From JAGXFP01 sp039714535 (GTDB lineage Bacteria > Desulfobacterota > Desulfobulbia > Desulfobulbales > JAGXFP01), in NCBI GenBank assembly GCA_039714535.1, contig JBDLJC010000014.1, forward strand, positions 10,611-74,610: 64,000 bases of DNA. The letters run 5' to 3'. The notes under the pieces were generated by a model. The model ran no database searches, was not told the DNA's origin, and saw nothing but the letters and a program-made list of their open reading frames with translations. The translations under genes were made by a program, and so were the position numbers. Below are positions 43,701 through 54,400 of the stretch, one piece after another (within the stretch, counting starts at the first letter, position 1; every line of letters starts with the position of its first letter).

Positions 43701-46700
43701 GGCGCCAATGGCAGTGAAAGAACCGGCTCCGACGGCATCGGCGGCTTGAATGATTACATCACTCCACCCGCCATAGTGACAGTAACGACCCCAGACATCA
43801 CCGCCACCATCAGCAAGGTACGCAGCAACGACACCTTCGGTTCGGCCGACAACGACGTCCGTATTGGTGATCTGGTTGAATACACCCTGACCATGTCCCT
43901 TTCCGAAGGAACTCTAGCTAATCTCCAGATCGTCGACACCCTGCCCCAGGGCCTTGATTTCGAAGGCATCGTCAGCATCAACGGAGATGGTGGTTCTGCA
44001 CCATATGCTGCTGTCGCACCATTCTCCCATGCCGACATCACTGCCGCCGGCGTGACAGAAACAGGTAACCCGGCTACCGGACCGACCACGGTAACATGGG
44101 CCCTTGGCAACGTAGCTAACCAACCGAATGATGGCTTGAGCGACAATTTCGTCATCGTTTACCGCGCCCGCGTACTAAATTCCGTGTTCGCACCCACCGA
44201 CCTCAGTATCCCGCTGAACAACACCGTGAACATGAGCTATGACACGGCGACCGGTACTGCGACACAGTCAGATAACGACACCATCATCACCGCCTTGCAG
44301 CCGGAGCTGACGGTGAGCAAGTCTGCGGCGCCCGCTGGTGGCGATACCATAATTGATGCCGGCGAGCTGGTCACCTACACCGTGGATATCATCAACAGCG
44401 GTGCAGGCCCAGCCTATGATCCGGTGCTGCAGGACATCATCCCGGTGGGCATGCGCAACGGCGCTGCCACCGTGACCATGGTCAGCACCGATCTGCTGGT
44501 GGCGGGTACCGGGCTGGCCAACCCGACCCCGAGCTACAACGGTGGCACGGGCCTGGTGGTCTGGGATCTGGATAGCGGTGTGGCGGATACCTATACCATT
44601 CCGGCAGGTGACACCCTGCGCATTGTCTACCAGGTGCAGGCGGATGCCGCTCTCGGCGCCGGTCTGACCATGACCAATGAGGCGCAGGTCACGACCTATT
44701 ACTCATTCGATGATGACGCAGTACCGACATTGGGCAGCGTCACCGGTATCCGCGAGATCTACGGCTCGACCAATATTGCGTCGACCACGCTGTACACCAG
44801 CACCCCGCCGACGAAGGCGCTGGTCTCGCCTGCCCCGGCTAACCCCGTAGCGACCATTGGCCAGGAGGTGCTCTACCGGATTGCGGTGCCGGGTACGGTC
44901 AGCGCCAGCGCCCTGCACGACGTACAGATCACTGACGCCTTAAACAGTAGTCTGATCTATGTCATTGCCACCGAAGTCAGTGGCAATGGCTTTATCTTAA
45001 ATGACAGCAGTGTTCTGCCAGGTCAGATCAATCTGAACATTGATCTGATCCCAGCCGGCCAACAGGCAATAATCGAAGTGCGTAGTCGCATTGACAACAC
45101 CACGCTGGCCAATGCAGGTAATGTGTTTACCAATACCGCCAGCTACACCTTTGCCGAGATTGCGGGTGGAACACAGATTGCGGGCGGCAGTGCAACCACA
45201 GTGACTTCGGTGACGGTGGTTGAACCATTGCTAACGCTTGGCAAAATAGTTGTTAATACCAGCAATCCAGGCCAACCACCTATTGCCGACAATATCCTGC
45301 GTTACACCCTAACGCTAACTGCATCAGCCGGGGCTAATTTCTCTGATGCCTTCGATGTCAGTGTTGCGGATAGTCTCAGTCTCGGCCTGGCCTATAGCGG
45401 CAATCCGATAGTAACAGGGGCAGGCAATACTATTGCTCCACCGGTAATTGCCGGCGATGGCATTGCGGTTGCCCAGAGCCTCAACTGGAGTCTGGCCGCT
45501 GGCAATGGTGATATTGATGTCCCTGAAGGCACGACGGTCTCAATCAGCTATGATGTTGTCGTGCTTGATGGGGTATTGGCCGGGCAGATCTTAACCAATT
45601 CAGCCCTTGCCCGTTGGACCAGTCTGGATGGCGCCGATGCCAATGAGCGTACCGGCAGCGGTTCTCCGGTTGAAAATGATTACTTTACAACACCAGCCAC
45701 AACTATACTGACGACGCCTGATACCAATACCATTGCCAAGGCAGTGCTGAATGAGACCTTTGGTGCAGTCGATACCACCGTCCGTATAGGCGATATCATT
45801 GAGTATGAACTGCGCATTAACTTGCAGGAAGGTATTAGCCCTGCCGTATCAGTGGTAGACAGCCTGCCCCAGGGCTTGCAGTTTGCAGGTGTGGTCAGTG
45901 TTAATGGCAACGCGACTGCGCCTTACTCCCCGGTTGCACCATTCAGCCATAATGATATTACCGCCCCGGTTGTTGCAGGCAACGCGGCAACCGGACCGAC
46001 CACGGTAACCTGGAATATTGGCGACATTACCAATGGTGGTGACAATGATCCGACCAATAATGACTTTGTTATTGTCTACCATGCCAGGGTCTTAAGCCTG
46101 GCCTTGCCACAGATTAATTCAACCACTCTGACCAATACGGTGGCCCTGAGTTATACCTCGGTTGCGGGAACATCAACTCAAATTGCCAACGCCGCACTGA
46201 CTGTGCTGCAACCGCTATTGGCTGTTACCAAGTCGGCTGTAACAGCGGGCGGTGATACGGTAATTGATGCCAGCGAGCTGATTACCTATACCGTTGATAT
46301 CACCAATGCCGGCGTAGCGCCTGCTTACGATACATTGCTGCAAGACATCATTCCGATAGGCCTGCGTAATGGTGCTGCCACTATCACCATGGTCAGCACA
46401 ACATTGCTGAATACAGCGACCAGTCTGCCAAATATCGCCCCGGGTTATGATCCTGCAACCGGCATTGCTACATGGAATTTTGATTCTGGCATTGCCGATC
46501 AATACAATATTCCTGCAGGCGATACACTGCGAGTGGTTTATCGGGTGCAGGCCGATGCCACGCTCAGTGCCAGCATGACTCTGACTAATCAGGCCCAGGT
46601 AAAGCTGTATTACTCATTTGATGACGATGCTGTACCGTCACTGGGTACAGTAAGCGGTGTGCGTGCAGTTTATGGGTCGATAGCTGTTGCCAGCACCACG

Positions 46701-49700
46701 CTGACAACGGCAGGCCCAAATCCGCTGAGCAAGCAGAACCCGGCAACATTAACAGTTGCGGTGGGTGATACCTTTACATACCGCATTACAGTACCGGCAA
46801 TCCCAATGACAACGGCGCTGAATGATGTGCGTGTACTGGATGATCTGTCGGCATCAGCGGCTGACCTCGGTTTTGTCAGTGCCACCCGTGTATCCGGTTC
46901 CCAACCCTGGACTCCTGTGAATACGGGTACGGCAAGCAATCTCATTATTGAAGACACGCTCAACGGTATCGACATTCCTGCGGGAGAGCAGGTCGTGATT
47001 GATATCACCGTTGTGGTGAACGACAGCCCAGTTAATGTTAGCGGCCTGTTGTTTAACAACACCGCAAGTTATACCTATAACCAGGTTAATGATGACCTTG
47101 CGACCCAGTTACCGGGTGGTGGTGAAACAACAGCTGATATGACGATTATCGGGCCTGATTCCGTCACTGTGAATAAGACCGGCCCGGCGCAAATTAATCC
47201 CGGCATAGCAGAAGTGTTTACGCTTAATGTGCATAACACCGGCACCGCTCCGGCGTGGGACCTGACCATTACCGACGTATTGCCTAACCCTGCCCCAGGC
47301 GGCATGTGTGATACACCACCGGCTAATATCACAGCGCAAATTTTCGAGGCCGATGGGGTCACAGCCGTATCGGGGGTGCTCCTGCAGGGGCCTGATCCTG
47401 ATTCTGATTACAACGCAACCTACGCACCCGACCCAATTTGTACACTGACTATTACCATGAGCTCAGACGCTGCGGTCATACCCGCAGACAACCGTCTGAT
47501 CATTACCTATGAGGCCTTGCTTGATCCTGATAATCCACAAGGCACGGTGCTGACCAATGTTGCCGGCGCAACCGAGTGGTTTAGTGGTAACACAGCCGGT
47601 GCTGGTGCAACGGGGGAAATTCGTACTTATACCCGGACGTTGACAGATGGTACGGTCGGTACATTGGACCATGAAGATGCGCATAGCATCTCCGCACTAT
47701 CTCCTCTTCTTCAATTTCAGAAGACGGTGGTCAATATGACTACCGGTGAAAACCCGGCTACGATAGCGACGCCGGGTGACGTTCTGCGCTACACTATTTT
47801 GCTTAGCAATGTCAGCCCTGTACCACTGCCAGACTTTGCAATCACTGACGAGGTTGACCGCCTTAATGCTCTGGGTATGTTTGTACCTGGAAGCCTGGCT
47901 GTTGTCACCATACCTGCGGGTGGTGATGCCAGTAACACTAATCCTAACGGTGGCAGCAAAGCTACGGGTTTGCTGGATGTGCGTAGTCTGAATCTGGATG
48001 CAGCTGGTGGCGTTAATGATTCCTTATTAATTGAATTTGAGGTAACCCTGGCGCCGGTAATCACCAGTGGCACGGTTGTCCTCAATCAGGCCCAACTGAC
48101 GACGATTGTTACCGGCACATTAAATAGTGACGACCCCAACACCAATGGTCTTGATGATCCGGCAGTGTTGGGTGATGAAGATCCAACACCCATCACTATT
48201 GTTTCGGCGCCTGCACTTGAAGTCCTGAAGACATCAGAGGATCTAACCGGTGACCCGTCAATACTTGTGGCGGGTGACACCCTGCGTTACACCATTACCG
48301 TTAAGAATATTGGTACGGAAGACGCAATCAATGTTCTGTTGCGCGACCAGGTTCCAACCAATACGAGCTATGTGGTCGATAGCACCAGCCTCAACGGCAT
48401 TGTGGTCACCGATCCTCCCCCTGGTGGGGTTTCGGCCTTACAGGCAGGGATGAAAATCAACGCACCTGAAAACACAACCTCTGGTTATATGCGGGCTGAT
48501 CTTGATCCGGCCGCAAATAATGTTGCCACGATCTCCTTTGAGGTCGTGGTGGATGCCAGTGCTATTGACGGTACGGTAATTTCCAACCAGGGTTTTGTCA
48601 GTGGTGCCGGCCAAGGCAGCGGCCCGTTTACTGAGGCGCCATCCGATGATCCAGGTACCGCAACCGTTAACGATCCCACTGTGGATGTTGTCGGTAGTCT
48701 GCCGCTGATTGATGCGCAAAAGACAGTCACCTTGCAAGTGGATAACGGCACCCCGGGTATTGTTGATCCCGGTGACACCCTGCGTTACACCATTACCATA
48801 ACCAATGCCGGGGCAATTCCGGCTACCGGTGTAACCTTTACCGATGCAACCCCTGCCAATACTACGTATAAGGACAACTCGGTTCAGCTCAATGGTATGC
48901 CGGTGGGACAACCGGATGGTGGCGTTTCCCCACTAATTGCCGGTATTGAGGTCAGTACCTCCGACCTGACCCCGCCTCTACCGGCAGCAGGGGCCGGGAC
49001 ATTAACGCCGGGCCAAACAGCGGTGGTGATTTTTGATGTCTTGGTAAATGGTGGTGTGGTTCCCACCACTATCATCAGCAACCAGGGTGTTGTCAGCAGT
49101 AATGAACAGGCAAATGAACCAACTGATGCAGATGGGATTGATGCCAATGGCGATCAACCCACCCAGATAGTTGTGGGTGATGTTCAGCTGTTATCAATTA
49201 CCAAGGATGTCTCCGTGGTTGGCGGGGGTGTTGCTCTGGCAGGTGGTCAGCTTGAATATATTGTCCGGGTCACAAATATCAGCACCGTACCAGCCAACAA
49301 TGTCGTTATTACCGATAATCTGGATATCCCCGTTGCTGGACAAGTGACCTATGTTGCCGGTTCAGCAACACTCAATGATCTCGCCATCGGTGTTAATTAT
49401 GCTGCACCGGTTATTACTGCGGATTACTCAACAGCATACGGCGACCTGCAACCGGGCGAAGTCATCGAGGTGCGTTTCCGGGTCCAGATCGGTTCGGCGG
49501 TGGCAATTGGCACGACCATTACCAATACCGGCATCGTCAACTGGAACAGTCCTGACCCCGCCTCGGCCAGCGTATCGCTTGATGTGGGAGGAACCCCGGG
49601 CACAGCCATCCTCAACGGCAACGTCTGGCATGATGCCGGCCTGGACTTGTTCTTTGACTCCACCGAGCAACCTCTCGAGAACTGGTCGGTCGAGCTTTAT

Positions 49701-51446
49701 CGTAACAGTCAACTGATCGCCACGGTCTTGACCAATGCCAACGGCGTCTATCGCCTCAGCGGCTTGGCGCCCAACGATATCACAACAGACCTTTATGAAT
49801 TGCGCTTCCGGGCGCCGGGCGCAGGGCCGAACACCGCCTCGCTGGGTTATACCGATTCGGTGTTCACCAATGGTCTACAGCGGATCAGCGATATTATCGT
49901 CGCCTCGGGCAGCAATCTACAGAACCTGAATATGCCGATCTGGCCCAACGGTACTGTGTACAACTCGGTTGCACGTGTAGCTGTTGCCGGCGCCGAACTG
50001 ACGCTGTTGAATGCAGCCACCGGTACGCCACTGCCGATCCAGTGTTTCGACGACCCGGCCCAGCAGAATCAGATCACAACCCAGAACGGCTTCTACAAAT
50101 TCGACCTGAACTTCAGCGATGCGGCCTGTCCGGCGGGCAGCGCCTATCTCATCGAGGTAACTCCACCGGCGATCGGTTACCTTGCTCCGCCGTCTCTGAT
50201 CATCCCGCCCGCCAGTGACGCTTCCACAGTGCCGTTTTCCGTCCCCACCTGCCCCGGCAGTGTGGCCGATACGGTCCCAGCTACTACTGAGTACTGCGAG
50301 GTGGTGGCTTCCGCGGCAGTGCCACCGTTGTCGGTCCCGCCGCGCACGGTCGGCACCATATACCATCTGCATCTTGTGCTGAGCGATGGAACCGTGCCCG
50401 GCCAGAGCCAGATCTTTAACAACCCCATCCCCATCGATCCGAAGCTGAATGGGGCCGTAGCCATAACCAAGACTTCATCCCTCCTCAACGTAACCAGGGG
50501 GGCACTGGTGCCCTACACGATCACCGTCACCAATGTGTATGGGGTGCCGCTCTCTGATATCAGCATCATTGATCACTTCCCGGCCGGTTTCAAATACGTG
50601 GCCGGTTCCGCCCGCTTGGACGGCAAGCATACCGAACCGCTGATTAATGGCCGGGAACTGGTCTGGGATGGCCTAGTCCTGCAGATCAACGACAAACTCT
50701 CAATCCAGTTGCTGCTGGTGGTAAGTTCCGGCGTTTCCGATGGCGAATACGTCAACCGGGCCCAGGTGTTCAATATCATCACCAATACCGCCGCCTCCGG
50801 GGAAGCGACAGCCACCGTGCAGGTCATCCCCGACCCGAACTTCGATTGCACCGATGTGATCGGCAAGGTATTCGACGATCACGATCTGAATGGAAGACAG
50901 GACCCGGGCGACAATGGCCTGGCCGGGGTTCGGGTCGTGACGACACGGGGACTGATCGCCACCAGCGATAAAAACGGCCGCTTCCACATCACCTGCGCGG
51001 CCGTCCCCGATCAAGATCACGGCAGCAATTTCATCCTCAAACTGGATGAACGCAGCCTGCCGACCGGTTATCGCCTGACCACGGAAAATCCGCGGGTCCA
51101 CCGGGCCACGCGCGGCAAAATGATGCGCTTCAATTTCGGCGCCACCATCCATCGCGTGGTGCGCATCGATATTTCCGCCGGCGTGTTCGAACCGGATGCC
51201 AGCAAACTGCGCCTCCAGTGGCAACCTAAAATCAGCCAGTTGATTGAAGAACTCAAGAAAGCGCCATCGGTGCTGCATCTATCCTACCTTGCCGATGTCG
51301 AACAGGAAGGCCTGGTACGCACACGGCTCAACGCGCTGAAAAAGGAGATTAGCAAACAGTGGGATCGATCGGATGGAGGCTACCTACTAGCCCTTGAAAC
51401 CGAAATTTTCTGGCGCCGCGGGGCTCCACTTAAAGGCCGGAAATAA
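40734..51446 (+). CDS. Giant secreted DUF11/isopeptide-type repeat protein (putative surface fibre/adhesin)
   Basis: 3570 residues. The N-terminus has two hydrophobic segments (about 10-27 and 50-72); the second ends in a cleavage-like PSPAQAAEK. No ribosome site precedes the ATG at 40734; ATGs at 40818 and 40872 are alternatives. From about residue 175 to 2960 it is a string of beta modules resembling DUF11 and fimbrial isopeptide-forming domains, with the recurring pattern GDTLRYTITVTN...V.ITD.LP. Two SdrD-B/CNA-B-like modules follow (about 2960 and 3070), another DUF11 (about 3240), a third SdrB-like module (about 3375, VFDDHDLNGRQDPGDNGLAGV) and a C-terminal 95 residues like a degenerate OmpA domain (SVLHLSYLADVEQEGLVRTR). 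No sortase or type I signal seen. The OmpA-barrel gene starts 4 bp after the stop. Confidence 0.82.
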   Translation: MSKTLDVLTHTAFCALALLLAVHNVWGAMQEIESNQRAWKRVSSPLMAMAARVSTLCLLLLLTFAILPGMPSPAQAAEKFCSDYGGVLDGNVLLTPPVQVTIDQDCSFINWPQSNPLTTTINFQTNDPSIYLITFDNVWYDGNMACSNIDHKLWVVNSEEGAFKGACQDIMIPAETIAKASPGPTASVGMPFTYTLTLPSMQFPAGAPSPNELHTVILWDDLNATGVDMEFVSIDAYWSDTLAPVTLIPEDLPQVPAGVAFDPLVYSHGGPWSPTNLSYKPLPLPPSDTIPAGRQVIVEISVVLLDTGTNITGTTFTNTAKWWFGRAIDVDDDGIITYPDEFFEPLPGEWGISEPMTIADPNLTVTKTANQTALNLGIPAQFTISAQNTGGIDAWATTIVDQLPDGATAGMCPQLPADPNPLLTVNAEIFAADGTTSVSGGLLSPGIDYSATYNDTTCVLTFSMLSSRAVIGPTEQLIITYVLELDPDTTGDGQTLTNIAGATSWAGADPTGPYPYHTFTRSLTDGTPAIADHEDSYTVTTALSGYYFEKTVTNLDTGSYPATVAESGDTLRYRLRLFNVDQDINNITITDTLNPAWFDTGTGPADTSFSMNVLPGGATYTFDYATGDLSIFGAFGLPLDIAQGQEILVEFDIDVNSPLANGTTITNQATLTANVGFSALSDDPFVNGVSDPDNPLDDDPTVVTIQTPGPLAKTNGQSTATIGEQFTYTITVPSALIDVPLYDVQIHDDLSLSGADLQFVSAQVLSGGSWTLVNTGTTTHPVLIDANTGIDILPSNGPAVIEITVEMQNTLTNQDGLPFANSAWYTYNRANGDSNTQKTTAAGSGAAMTVIEPDITTITKAADNTTPTAGEVVRYSVTLTAASGANYSDVFDVVLTDILDLGLVYEGNPTVTVGGGVGADNTIGPPDTTGDGITIPQIMVWSLNATTPADIDIAEGETVTISYDVRVLDSVLANQTLANNATAQWTGLDGANGSERTGSDGIGGLNDYITPPAIVTVTTPDITATISKVRSNDTFGSADNDVRIGDLVEYTLTMSLSEGTLANLQIVDTLPQGLDFEGIVSINGDGGSAPYAAVAPFSHADITAAGVTETGNPATGPTTVTWALGNVANQPNDGLSDNFVIVYRARVLNSVFAPTDLSIPLNNTVNMSYDTATGTATQSDNDTIITALQPELTVSKSAAPAGGDTIIDAGELVTYTVDIINSGAGPAYDPVLQDIIPVGMRNGAATVTMVSTDLLVAGTGLANPTPSYNGGTGLVVWDLDSGVADTYTIPAGDTLRIVYQVQADAALGAGLTMTNEAQVTTYYSFDDDAVPTLGSVTGIREIYGSTNIASTTLYTSTPPTKALVSPAPANPVATIGQEVLYRIAVPGTVSASALHDVQITDALNSSLIYVIATEVSGNGFILNDSSVLPGQINLNIDLIPAGQQAIIEVRSRIDNTTLANAGNVFTNTASYTFAEIAGGTQIAGGSATTVTSVTVVEPLLTLGKIVVNTSNPGQPPIADNILRYTLTLTASAGANFSDAFDVSVADSLSLGLAYSGNPIVTGAGNTIAPPVIAGDGIAVAQSLNWSLAAGNGDIDVPEGTTVSISYDVVVLDGVLAGQILTNSALARWTSLDGADANERTGSGSPVENDYFTTPATTILTTPDTNTIAKAVLNETFGAVDTTVRIGDIIEYELRINLQEGISPAVSVVDSLPQGLQFAGVVSVNGNATAPYSPVAPFSHNDITAPVVAGNAATGPTTVTWNIGDITNGGDNDPTNNDFVIVYHARVLSLALPQINSTTLTNTVALSYTSVAGTSTQIANAALTVLQPLLAVTKSAVTAGGDTVIDASELITYTVDITNAGVAPAYDTLLQDIIPIGLRNGAATITMVSTTLLNTATSLPNIAPGYDPATGIATWNFDSGIADQYNIPAGDTLRVVYRVQADATLSASMTLTNQAQVKLYYSFDDDAVPSLGTVSGVRAVYGSIAVASTTLTTAGPNPLSKQNPATLTVAVGDTFTYRITVPAIPMTTALNDVRVLDDLSASAADLGFVSATRVSGSQPWTPVNTGTASNLIIEDTLNGIDIPAGEQVVIDITVVVNDSPVNVSGLLFNNTASYTYNQVNDDLATQLPGGGETTADMTIIGPDSVTVNKTGPAQINPGIAEVFTLNVHNTGTAPAWDLTITDVLPNPAPGGMCDTPPANITAQIFEADGVTAVSGVLLQGPDPDSDYNATYAPDPICTLTITMSSDAAVIPADNRLIITYEALLDPDNPQGTVLTNVAGATEWFSGNTAGAGATGEIRTYTRTLTDGTVGTLDHEDAHSISALSPLLQFQKTVVNMTTGENPATIATPGDVLRYTILLSNVSPVPLPDFAITDEVDRLNALGMFVPGSLAVVTIPAGGDASNTNPNGGSKATGLLDVRSLNLDAAGGVNDSLLIEFEVTLAPVITSGTVVLNQAQLTTIVTGTLNSDDPNTNGLDDPAVLGDEDPTPITIVSAPALEVLKTSEDLTGDPSILVAGDTLRYTITVKNIGTEDAINVLLRDQVPTNTSYVVDSTSLNGIVVTDPPPGGVSALQAGMKINAPENTTSGYMRADLDPAANNVATISFEVVVDASAIDGTVISNQGFVSGAGQGSGPFTEAPSDDPGTATVNDPTVDVVGSLPLIDAQKTVTLQVDNGTPGIVDPGDTLRYTITITNAGAIPATGVTFTDATPANTTYKDNSVQLNGMPVGQPDGGVSPLIAGIEVSTSDLTPPLPAAGAGTLTPGQTAVVIFDVLVNGGVVPTTIISNQGVVSSNEQANEPTDADGIDANGDQPTQIVVGDVQLLSITKDVSVVGGGVALAGGQLEYIVRVTNISTVPANNVVITDNLDIPVAGQVTYVAGSATLNDLAIGVNYAAPVITADYSTAYGDLQPGEVIEVRFRVQIGSAVAIGTTITNTGIVNWNSPDPASASVSLDVGGTPGTAILNGNVWHDAGLDLFFDSTEQPLENWSVELYRNSQLIATVLTNANGVYRLSGLAPNDITTDLYELRFRAPGAGPNTASLGYTDSVFTNGLQRISDIIVASGSNLQNLNMPIWPNGTVYNSVARVAVAGAELTLLNAATGTPLPIQCFDDPAQQNQITTQNGFYKFDLNFSDAACPAGSAYLIEVTPPAIGYLAPPSLIIPPASDASTVPFSVPTCPGSVADTVPATTEYCEVVASAAVPPLSVPPRTVGTIYHLHLVLSDGTVPGQSQIFNNPIPIDPKLNGAVAITKTSSLLNVTRGALVPYTITVTNVYGVPLSDISIIDHFPAGFKYVAGSARLDGKHTEPLINGRELVWDGLVLQINDKLSIQLLLVVSSGVSDGEYVNRAQVFNIITNTAASGEATATVQVIPDPNFDCTDVIGKVFDDHDLNGRQDPGDNGLAGVRVVTTRGLIATSDKNGRFHITCAAVPDQDHGSNFILKLDERSLPTGYRLTTENPRVHRATRGKMMRFNFGATIHRVVRIDISAGVFEPDASKLRLQWQPKISQLIEELKKAPSVLHLSYLADVEQEGLVRTRLNALKKEISKQWDRSDGGYLLALETEIFWRRGAPLKGRK
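43300..44810 (+). repeat. Internal duplication block A of the giant gene, copy 1
   Basis: About 500 codons (residues about 856-1360) composed of three successive beta modules. It is paralogous in order and sequence to copy 2, for example PTTVTW, FSFDDDAVP-like YYSFDDDAVPTLG, and LQDIIPVGMRNGAATVTMVS. Confidence 0.75.
45235..46725 (+). repeat. Internal duplication block A of the giant gene, copy 2
   Basis: Residues about 1500-1997, the same three-module order as copy 1 (LQDIIPIGLRNGAATITMVS; YYSFDDDAVPSLG). Codon usage is visibly more AT-rich at third positions than in copy 1. Flanking modules (residues about 708, 1360, 1997) also resemble each other, as do those at about 359-700 and 2143-2490. 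Confidence 0.72.
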
Positions 51447-51450
51447 CAGC

Positions 51451-54400
51451 ATGCGGAAACCTATGCCCTCTACCCTATTCATATTGATGAGATTCGTGCC
51501 GATGAAGCGCTGGATCGCCATCTTGTGTTTATGTGTCGTCACGACGGCAGGGGCAGAGGTTTCTCCGGCCATGGAATCAGCGGTAAGGGAAGCCGATGCG
51601 GGTGGAGAGACGGTTGAGATGCACCTGCCGACGGACCAAGTCCTTACTCCCTGGATCCATGACCCGGCCATATTTGAGGTGGAAGAAGGCGATCGCATGG
51701 AGATGCGGGAGGTCGTCGAACAGGATGTTAAAACATTCAAGCTCGATAACCTAGTGCCACCCATCCGTTTCGCCCAGGGAAAAGCGGAAATTCCCGAGGA
51801 TTACCTTGAACTCCTGCGGGACGTGCTTGAAAAGATGCGCGGCCGCGCCAATGTACGACTCCATTTTATCGGCCATGCCGATTCCCTGAAACTAAGCGGG
51901 GCGCTGAAAGAGCAGTACGGCGACAACGTCGGCTTATCGCGCGAACGGGCGGGTATCACTGCTGAATATTGTCAGCGCGCCCTGGATCTTCCCCCCGAAG
52001 CCATCTCCTATGAGGGGCTTGGCGACAGCCAGCCGCTTGCCGACAATGGAACCGCGAAGGGACGGCAACTCAACCGGCGCGTGGAAGTACAGGTCTGGTA
52101 TGACGAAATTACCGAAAAGCTGGTCGAAAAGGAAGTTCTCATTCCCCACGAGGTAAATCGCATCAAGGTCTGCCGTACCGAGACCGTCTGTAAAATGCGA
52201 TACAAAGAAGGACACTCCCATCGGGCCCGGGTGAAGAACCTGATCCCCCCCCTTCATTACGAGCAAGGGGTGTCGGATGTGCCGGAAGAATTTCTCCAAC
52301 AGATCAGGCAGGCGTTGAAAAATCTCCGCAGCAAACAGAACGTTGTCATTAAGTTTACCGCCCATACCGACAATCTCCCTTTGCAAGGACGGGACAAGCG
52401 CATTTACGGCAACCACCTGGGACTCTCTAAAGCAAATGCCCGCCGCCTTGCCCTCGCCGTCCAGGATGCTCTGGGGCTCCCCAATGGTGGTGTTGAGAGC
52501 GAGGGCAAGGGCGCGAAGCGACCGGTCACGGCCAACGACACCCAACAGGGACGGGCACTGAATCGGCGCGTCGAAGTGGATTTCTGGTACGATGACCCGC
52601 TGAAGGAGCTACCCGATGAGCCCCAGCTATGCCCGGAAGCGGCCGGGGCCGAAACCGTCACCCGTGTTTACGACGCCCTATCGGGCAGCATTGACCCGAT
52701 CCAGTTCGATAGAGGCAAACCGGTTGTACCTGCTGGCTACACCGAACATCTGCGCCTCGTCATGGATGAAATCAACGACAAGGTTAATGTCCGCCTGCGC
52801 TTTGTCGGTTACACCAGCAACCAGCGTCTTAGTCGGCGTACTGCCGGGGTTTATGGAGACGACATCGGCTGGTCCATGGCGCGCGCCCGTCGGGCCATGG
52901 AAGCAGTCAGCGAGATGATGGCATTGACGGACGAACAAACAGAATTCGATGGCCGCGGCTTTGTTCTGTCCGACGATGTGATAAATGCCGGCTTTGTCGA
53001 AGCCGACACCTCCCATGTCCAGGTCCAGGTTGTCTACGATGAGCTTATCGCCCTTGATCAGTACGAAGGGGTTGAGATCACCCGGATTAACCGCGAGGTG
53101 CTTCCGTCGAATCCCTTTGCCCTAAATCTGATGCGCATCACGGTGGACGGCAAGCCCCTCTCTGACCCAAATAAATGCAGCTCGGATGTACAGCGCTGCA
53201 CCGACATGGCCCTCGAAAACGCCCAAATCCAGTTCAAGCACGACAGCCTGAAGCTGGAACCACGGCTGAACGTGACTGCCTGGCCGCGCAGTATCCGCTA
53301 TCAGGACTTGGAGGACACGGTGTTTGCCGAAAATCTGGTGCGCTTCCGTTTGTACTCCAACTACCGCAGCTTTATTGAACGGGCGGAGGTCAGGATTTTT
53401 GCCGAGGGCCAATCCGTGCGTGATACGCCCATAGCTGTCATCGAGATGGATGCTGACGGCATGGGCCAATGGCAGCCGGAGTTCGAATCCTTCATCGCGC
53501 CAGGGCTCAATTTGCAGTACCTGCTGCGTGTCTATGACAAAAATGACCGCTTTGACGAGACAAGTCCCCAGCCCCTGTGGGTAATCGACCAGATTGATCC
53601 GTCAATTGCCGAGGCGAATTCCCACGAGGAACTGCTGGCCGGTTATGGCACAAGTCGTATCGCCAGCCGCAATATCCCGCTTCACGGCGGTACGGTGCAG
53701 GCCCATGGCACCGCAATTCCCCAAGGACATGGGGTGTGGATGGCCGGTTATGGTGTACCGGTGGACAGCAAAGGTAGTTTCGTGGCCGAAGAGATCCTGC
53801 CACCGGGCATGCATACCGTGGAGGTAGCCGTCCTGGATAGCTCCGGCAACGGCGAACTGTTCCTACGTGATCTGGCCCTGAAAAAGAGTGACTGGTTCAC
53901 AGTGGGGATCGCCGACCTGACCTTGGCCGCCAACAAGACCACTGGACCGGCCGACCTGCTCGCGCCGGACAAACCCCAATACAGTGAGGACATGAGCGTC
54001 CATGGCCGCCTTTCCTTTTATAGCAAGGGCAAATTCGAAAATGGCTGGTCGCTGACGGCAAGCGGTGATACGCGGGAAGGCCCCCTGGACGTGATCTTCT
54101 CCAATTTCATGGACAAATCCCCCGACGCCCTGTTCCGGCGAATGGATCCGGATTACCACTATCCGACCTTCGGCGATGACAGCACCGTTGCCGAAGATGC
54201 CCCGACCATGGGCAAGTTCTACGCCAAGATGAAAAAAGATGAAACCTATGGGCTCTGGGGTAACTTCAATATCGGATATACCGATACTAATCTTACCCAC
54301 GTGGACCGGGGCCTGTACGGCGCCAACCTGCATTACCAGCCCCTTGCCAGCACCAGCTTCGGCGCGCCGCGCTTTGTGGTGGACACCTTTGCCGCAGACC

